A stretch of DNA of 64,000 nucleotides from NCBI GenBank assembly GCA_010405405.1, contig MU004231.1:1509386-1573385 (forward strand). The letters run 5' to 3'. Under the pieces are notes generated by a model, which was not told the DNA's origin, searched no databases, and was given only the letters and a program-made list of their open reading frames with translations. Every line of letters begins with the position of its first letter. Position 1 is the first letter of the stretch. This DNA comes from Microthyrium microscopicum (taxonomy: Eukaryota > Ascomycota > Dothideomycetes > Microthyriales > Microthyriaceae). Below, one piece after another: positions 57,849-64,000 of this stretch. A program made the position numbers and the translations under genes.

Positions 57849-59321
57849 TTAGCGTGTCTTCTTTACCTCCGTCACCCTCATATCAATACCAACGCGAAAC
57901 TGCTTTCCTCGCCATGCGACCGTGACACCACCATACACTGCCCAAGCCCAGATGGGGAACGCAAGAGACTCACGGCCCAGCCAAGCAGCCAGCCATGGTA
58001 GAAACTTGCGGCGCTGCTGGAATCGTGCAAAGCCAGGTGTGTTCTCGTCCATTTGTATAGATGAGCCTGCTTGCATGTGGCAGTATAGAACCCAGTCATG
58101 AAGTGCCCAAATGCTGACACTGGTCGTGAAGAATAGCAAAAACGTCAGCCACGTCGGTGGAATATTCCATTCGTTAAGAAAATACGGCATGGTAGATATG
58201 GCGTATGCACCGTATAGGGAGCAAAGAATGCTTTCGGTGCCTGGCTCGACGAGTGTGGCCAGGAGGACAGTGAATTTGCGCACGCGTAGCCAGCGGACAC
58301 GGCGGTGGAAGAACTCGGAAACTGACATGCCGGCCACGGGCTGGACAGCGAGATCGCCAAAGTCAAGGGCGTGGTTACCCCATGGTTTTCTGGATGCAGA
58401 GGGATCTTGTAATTTAACGACGGAGGGCGGAATTGGTTGTTTCCAGAGAAGGTCTCCTATGAGATGATCTTCACAAATATTGTGGCTGAAAAAGTCGATG
58501 CCTTGGTCTTTCGTTAAAGCGTTGAGATGCGAGCGTCGGAACATGTTGGATTTGCCAACGATGCAAGGAGCAACGAGGACAGTGTTGATGGCCGTATAGA
58601 ATTTGCCATGCGCAGCGGAGAACCAGGCTTCTTCATAGCGACCTCCCAGCGTCTGCCAGAGATATGAGCCTTGGCCGTGACCGGTACCTGATGGGCTTTG
58701 ATCGACCACAAGAGGCAGCTGATGAACGAACTTGTTGGGTCGCTTTCCGCCAAATCCGCAGAGAGTGTCTACCATGCGGCCACAAGTGCCTTTGTTCGTC
58801 CAGACGTTGCAGTCCGCTATCCAGACAATGTCGCCCTTTGCCTCCCTGTACGCTCGGCTCATGCTGCGGATCTTGGGGTTTGGACCCATTGGCCATCCAC
58901 GCGTCTCTAGATTGGGATCTTGAGTCTCGATGAACAACTGCACGTCGAACTGCGGATAGTCTTTAAGCAGCTTCCGCAACGTCGGGACGGCCGGATCATT
59001 TTCACTGTCCACGCAGAAGAAAATGGTGAGTTTGTTTATAGGGTATTGTTGGTGAAAGGTACAGGCGAGGCAATCGTAGAGGCCAGGATCAAGGCCCTTG
59101 ACTGGACGTATTATGGTGACATGAGGAGCGTCATCTCCTCGAGTAGAAGAGACTGAAGGATGTGGAGGAGATGAATACCAGCGGTAACTGTCGTAGGATT
59201 AGCGGAAAGCTCGGAAAAGACTGAAGGGCAGGTATTACAGTTGTGTTGTGCCAATAAGGCATACTATGACAATGAAGCAGTACCAAGAAAGGCAGACGAC
59301 CGCCACGGCCTCGGAGAGCAT
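57849..59321 (-). CDS. GCS1: Ceramide glucosyltransferase
   Basis: Exons 59239-59321 and 57849-59187 (51-nt intron) give 473 residues. The first exon encodes an N-terminal membrane anchor. The GT21 catalytic signature is complete: D1 in FFCVDSEND (Asp88), D2 in [10 protein letters not shown] (Asp153), D3 in [10 protein letters not shown] (Asp268) and the (Q/R)xxRW motif as RRVRW (323-327). C-terminal hydrophobic segments complete the enzyme, which sits in the Golgi/ER membrane and transfers glucose from UDP-glucose to ceramide to make glucosylceramide, a fungal membrane lipid tied to polar growth and virulence in several species. The start at 59321 is used because the upstream ATG is out of frame. 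The symbol is by family. Confidence 0.95.
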
Positions 59322-59672
59322 TGGAATATCATAGCAAGAAAATCAGGGAGGTTTGTTGTGTTGCAAGTTGAGCCGAGCTTGAAGATCAGAGAGCTTCGCG
59401 AAAAATGAAGAGCGGCAATATTTCGGACTTAAAGCAGCTTGTTAGTGTTAGCCATGCCATCAACCATCATTTCGCACAAGTCAAGTTAATATAACAATCG
59501 GTTGTAATATTTAGATACTATTTAGGAATAAGACAACCTGGGACCCGAGGACAATTATTCATATCATTAATACGGCGTCATTAGGGGTTGGTATAGTGTT
59601 CCTCCCTTAAGTGTCGCCCAAACCAGTCCTATCAACTATCCCTTCCAACCCATTACTCTATTATGTGTGGCA
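59322..59672. other. Intergenic, 0.35 kb
   Basis: This short spacer holds the promoter of the ceramide glucosyltransferase gene and the 3' end of PNS1. AT-rich, with no frame of note. Confidence 0.4.
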
Positions 59673-61500
59673 CTATGCGTTGATCGCATGTGCAAGTGGC
59701 GGATATACCGAGAGGAACTGCGCGTAAAGGTCAGGATGATCTCTCTGGAGGACCTCTGGGTCCCAGGCCGCTGCCACAAAGATCGTGTCAACGCCAGTAG
59801 ATATAGGTGTGACCATGATGCTGCAAATCTGCGAGCCGATGAGAAAGGCAAATGCGACAATCGCGAAGCTCCATCCATTCGTTCCAAATCCGTCCATGAT
59901 GAACTCTTGATAGGCAAAAGCCAAGATAGCACAAACAAATCCAACAGCAACAGATCCCATGCTAAAGACTGGGCCAAGTAGACATAGATTGATGAGAGCA
60001 TCGAATCCACGGTCTTTTATCAACCTGCCAAGATTAGTATAAAGCTTCCTAAATCAAAACACCATGATTGGGGTGTACTTACGACCAAGTCGCTTTTGCT
60101 GCTTCGAAATAGCTTTTTCCGTACAATGCAATGGTAATAAATGCATATCGATTGACAAAGTTCACAACCCAATCGAGGATGGACAGGAGACATCCAAGAA
60201 CACAGAGGGCCATTGCGGCCGCCGCGTTGCCTTGACCAGCCTCATTATTCTGAGCTATAGAGCAAAGTTGACGAAGAAGGTTGACAATAGCTGTGATCAA
60301 GCTGCCCAACGAGATGGAACCAAAGCTGTAGGTGATCGTACGCTTGAAGGCACCTCGAGTAGCGCCCTTGGGGAAGTTATTGGAGCAGAAGTACCAGGAA
60401 CCATAAACACTAAACAATTAATTAGAATGCTTTCAGTATTGGAGTTGTAGCATCACATACCCAGATATTGTGGCTTGCATGGTTGCCTTTAGCCATTCGG
60501 AGATCCAGAAAGCGGCGAAAGTCATGAACTATAGCAATTAGCTTGGTATACTATCAGAAAGAATATGACTTACGAAAATAAGGCCTGCAACAGTTCCACT
60601 GCTGCTATTACCCCAATGAACTGAGATGGCGGCAACTGAGGCTGCAAACCATGCGGCGAAAGCAGCGGCCAAAAACCCGCCAATCAAGGAAACAAGGTAC
60701 ACATGGCCGTACTTTTTGGAGACATTAATGCTCGTCGTTAACATAAACGCCGAAAATGGAATTCTAGGAATCCAAGTGATAAATGCGAAGACTGAAGCGC
60801 ATTAGCATATTGAGCAAGCAAGTATTTGTCAGTGTAACCTTACCAGTAAAGGCCGCGAAGAGCGCAGCGATAATTCCTCCTGCATACTGTTTTCTATTCG
60901 CAAGTCAGCAGGTAGAGCTTAAGAGGGCTTGTATTTCAAATACCTGACAAGCAATAAGATAGCCGTCGCAATGCCCAGAACAATATTCAAGATGCCAGAG
61001 ACCCAGATGAATACTTTTGGATAGAGACGAGCCAAGAAGATATAACCCCAGCTGAGGACGAATGCGGCAAGAATGACCAAGATGATCAAATAGCCTGACT
61101 TGGCGTTGACTGCGTAGGAATTTTTGCTGTTCTTGTTTGTATTGTATCCACGAAAGGCGATCACAGAGACAGCAATGAAGCCAGCGCATACGACTAGAAA
61201 TAGAATACCAGCCCAGAGGTCATTCATTTTCGGCTTCTTGACCTGAAAGGTCTGGTCAAAGTGTTGTTTCTCGCCATTGGGATCGTAGTTCGGGGCAGAG
61301 TAGCCATATTGCGGTGGTGGTTGAGAGGGGGCATTGTACTGCTGGCCGCTGTTGTTGTAGTCCTGCTGTTGGTAATTGTTTGGAGGGGGTTGTTGATAGT
61401 TTGTTGGAGGAGGTGGTTGATACTTCATAGTATTGGAAGGCTGTTCAGGGCCATCTTGATAGTAAGCATCGGCGGCGCCGCGCTCTCGTGTGTCAGCCAT
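59673..61500 (-). CDS. PNS1: Choline-transporter-like protein Pns1 (CTL/SLC44 family)
   Basis: Six exons: 60944-61500, 60844-60893, 60574-60791, 60461-60528, 60083-60409 and 59673-60024. Introns are 45-58 nt, and the product is 523 residues. A Pro/Gln/Asn/Tyr-rich cytosolic N-terminus (about 85 residues) carries PPPQYGY, which contains a PPxY motif. About ten membrane segments follow. Family blocks are DLWAGILFLVVCAGFIAVS, ITWIPRIPFSAFMLTTSINV, GVYGSWYFCSNNFPKGA (recovered across intron 4) and SFGSISLGSLI. Yeast Pns1 is a plasma-membrane protein of uncertain transport role, and animal relatives move choline. The first intron uses the ATAG acceptor before AAAACAG, which alone keeps the frame. 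Confidence 0.94.
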
Positions 61501-62636
61501 GAACCTTGTGAGAACTACAAGGGCAGCAGAGTCAGTCTGCTATGACCCAAAGTAGAGGTTGACAGGCAACAAGGACGGATGAGCGTTTATGGATGAAAAT
61601 GTTGACAAAGGAGAGAGAGCTGGTGAAGACAACGACGATTGGAGATAGGATTGGGTTTTTCATCAATTGCGGCAGGCGCGTTGGACTGTGGACATGACAT
61701 GACATCGATCGCAGTTGCTTTGCTTGGCTTGGCTGTTTGGCTCCACAGAGTCCAGACTCGCCTCATACGGTAAGCGCAACCATCCCACTCGATCCCGCTT
61801 GACCCGTTATGCTCTAGCTTGGCAGCCCCTTGCCATCATTGATTAGCATTCAGCCAATAGACTTCTCTCCGCGACATTTCATCTCTCCCCTTCCTAATCC
61901 GGAAATCAGCCAACCTCATCACCATTGGTGTTCAACTTCCTACCCATTCAAGATCCAACAAGGTCACTTAGGGTCCAGCTGCCTTCAAACTGAACGACAT
62001 GCGCTGCGCCTTATTAATACGCGTACAGCGCTTTTTACTACAAATAAAGACGGCTCATAACCCTTAGTATTGTTCTCAGGTGCCCATATTCTCCACTGGC
62101 CTCGGTTTTTGGCGTTCGTTGCTAATACCTTTCGCCTCTATGTTATTGATTTATAAAGAGCATCTGTTGGAATAAAAACTTGTCACAAAAGACGATTGTC
62201 TTATAGGGAGGACAAACTCTTTTACAGATTTAAGAGAATCCAATCTGGCTTCCCGAGCAATCAAATTCAATCAAACATAAGGTAGCTTATGATTGATTAG
62301 AGTTTGACCTGTCATAATATCGAAACACAAATTACATTTTGGTTGCATCGTCCTAATCTATTTCGCGAGACAAGGAAACCAGCAGTTGAACGAAAGAATT
62401 CTTACAATATTGATTACCTTGCTCGCCGCTTTTCTCACCGAATTCTTCTGACCGATTCTCCCCATTCCGCGTGTTATGTTATCCAGTGATCCTGCTCACA
62501 TTATAGTCTATCATTTGCTGGCATCATCATCCTGAAGGCCATGTAAAAGTCAAACCTTCCCTTGTAGGCTTATACAGTTCGTTGGCATACATTGGAAGTA
62601 GACAAAGCTAGCCAAAGCTCTGCCTCGACCAAGCTA
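61501..62636. other. Intergenic, 1.1 kb
   Basis: PNS1 promoter, then AT-rich DNA up to the 3' end of the next minus-strand gene. No supported frame. Confidence 0.4.
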
Positions 62637-63578
62637 TTATCGTTCGAACTCTGGAGGCCCCAGCATTCGACAAGCAGGATCGTCCGATGCCACAATCGTG
62701 TTCTGGGGTGAGTAGGCCGGCGGCGGCGTTTCAGTCTCGTCGATGGACATGTGCTCAGAATCTGACTGGCCGTGGAGAACTTTGTATAGACTCTCCCTTC
62801 CGAAACAATACCATCTGGACGCTTTGATGTTGCTGACTTCCTCTCCTTGTTTGGTTCCTAGTTCGATATCCTCGGTCTGCGAGGAGGACGAGTGTTCCGT
62901 TCGCTGCTCGCGAACTTAGTACATGATTTTCTCCCAACAAGACTGATGGATGATACGTACATTTTCGTTAACTTTGCGGATGCCCCTCATAATCAGCAGA
63001 AAGAAGGGAGATATGATCAAGCAAATCAGTAAAGCAACCACTGCAAGAACGCATCCAAGGACGAAGAGCGCGATGCCAGCGACGATTGCGGCCAACCCCG
63101 CTCCCAGTATGATTGCCAAGGGAGTGAGAAATATCCCACCCACTACATCCTCGAGATAGATGAGTATCATCATTAGAGTATTTTCATTAGGACTTGGGTG
63201 TAGATAGCCATCCGGCTTGAAGTACAACACATTGACTGTAATGAAAGCTGTTGTGACCCAGAGGCTAATGAGGCCTGCAAGAATAATTCTTTGGGTTTGA
63301 GTCAGTTCTCTGTCTTCTGCAGGCAAAATGCTTTGCTGTGCGTTATCCGGGTTATCCTCTTCCTGGTTCTCGTCGTGCTGGCTATCGCTGTCTTCGCTTT
63401 CACTGTCCTGACTGTCACTGTCTTCGCTTTCACTGTCCTGGCTTTCATTGTCGTAGTGTACGTTCTGCCGGCTTGAGCTGACTTTGCTACCAGTTGATGG
63501 CATATTAGCTTTTCTGGGTACAGCTAAAGCCACGGCACTTCGACCTATCTGGCCTTCGCTATTTTCTACTCGCGGCAT
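62637..63578 (-). CDS. Acidic-repeat multi-pass membrane protein with PPxY
   Basis: Exons 62961-63578 and 62637-62876 (84-nt intron, GTACGT donor) give 285 residues. The N-terminal 100 residues are polar and very acidic, with two tandem copies of DSESEDSDSQ encoded by an exact-phase 30-bp duplication at 63388-63447. Four hydrophobic segments follow (LAGLISLWVTTAFITVNVLYF, then three closely packed ones ending LLICLIISPFFLLIM). Exon 2 provides a cytosolic tail with TPPPAYSPQ, containing PPAY (a PPxY motif). No family was recognised. The acidic Ser/Asp repeats could be casein-kinase-2 targets. The first in-frame ATG, 63578, is used. Confidence 0.78.
63388..63447 (-). repeat. 30-bp tandem duplication in coding DNA
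   Basis: Two adjacent 30-bp units with few differences, in frame, encode the repeated ten-residue acidic unit DSESEDSDSQ. This is a likely length-variable microsatellite-like region. Confidence 0.8.
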
Positions 63579-64000
63579 AGTAGATGACGAAAAGTTGGAA
63601 GCAAGTAGACTCAAGTTGTCGATGCTGAAGATGGATGGAAACTGGAAAGTGGGAAGTCTGACTGGTTAAGTAGGTTGAGACGAAAGTGGCTACTTGTCAG
63701 CTCTCATGTTTGCCATGTGGGCTTTTGGATTCAAGCTCTATCAAACTCGGAAGGAGAACGTCAGGGACCCAAGTTCTGTGTCGGACGGATTTCATCTACC
63801 CGCCAAGAGCTTTGCCAATCTCTGCAACTTTGGATGGTAGAATTTGTCTCGTCTTATAGAATGCATAAGTATTATCTGTCTTTCCGGTAAACGCCATGGA
63901 GAAAATATCATGTGTTGCGGTGTATCAACGACCGCGATGGCGACCATACTACGTTTACACGAACGTGCTATGGACGATGCACTCAACATCGATAATTTTG
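63579..64000. other. Right window edge
   Basis: Upstream region of the acidic-repeat gene. A 65-codon minus frame at 63792-63989 lacks support. Nothing else was recognised. Confidence 0.35.

Noticed and set aside
1-64000. tRNA, rRNA, CRISPR, LTR or other virus-like elements, and secondary-metabolite backbone genes
   Set aside because: Looked for by eye; no tRNA B-box plus cloverleaf, repeat array, LTR pair, reverse transcriptase, PKS or NRPS sequence was found.

Overview
The window is nuclear DNA of a filamentous ascomycete (Pezizomycotina). Genes are closely spaced on both strands. Most introns are 45-65 nt long, with GTAAGT-like donors, CTAAC/CTAAT/CTGAC branch sites close to the acceptor, and AG ends. 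The gene set (BEACH protein, cerevisin-type vacuolar protease, SRP54, RRP15, ceramide glucosyltransferase, PNS1, DUR3) is eukaryotic and fungal. Several lineage-type families (the polytopic membrane protein at 31-33 kb, the HPLGK-motif protein at 27.5 kb) suggest Leotiomycetes or a relative; that is inference from memory of the families. I saw no rRNA, tRNA, CRISPR array, retroelement or secondary-metabolite backbone gene.

Layout. 0.2-2.0 kb: a C2H2 zinc-finger protein (minus). 2.0-7.7 kb: a gene-poor stretch with two complete MITEs, one hAT-like (8-bp target duplication) and one with TA target sites. 7.7-15.6 kb: a 2,625-residue BEACH/WD40 protein (minus). 17.5-19.2 kb: vacuolar subtilisin (plus). 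19.8-24.3 kb: a huge intronless disordered protein (plus). 25.1-33.0 kb: lineage-type genes of unknown role: a duplicated coiled-coil protein, an HPLGK-family protein, a beta-trefoil membrane protein and a polytopic membrane protein. 34.5-37.7 kb: a small cysteine-rich secreted protein and an F-box-like protein. 37.8-41.6 kb: SRP54 and RRP15 head to head, then a periplasmic-binding-protein-like enzyme or receptor with a GC-AG intron. 42.6-46.0 kb: alpha-arrestin and a probable mitochondrial protein. 46-49.9 kb: gene-free, with a third MITE. 49.9-54.8 kb: the urea permease DUR3 and an MFS drug/polyamine transporter. 55-64 kb: six minus-strand genes or gene parts, mostly secreted or membrane proteins: a metzincin-like protease, a 3-TM protein, ceramide glucosyltransferase, PNS1 and an acidic PPxY membrane protein.

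How the genes relate. There is no operon-like logic. SRP54 and RRP15 share a 367-bp divergent promoter and both serve ribosome/secretion biogenesis. A membrane theme is visible: alpha-arrestin, PNS1 and the 62.6-kb protein carry PPxY motifs of the type bound by Rsp5/HulA-class ubiquitin ligases, and DUR3-type permeases are typical arrestin-ligase clients. All exon joins were worked out by hand from splice signals and frame, and each preserves a complete reading frame. No expression or homology search was available.
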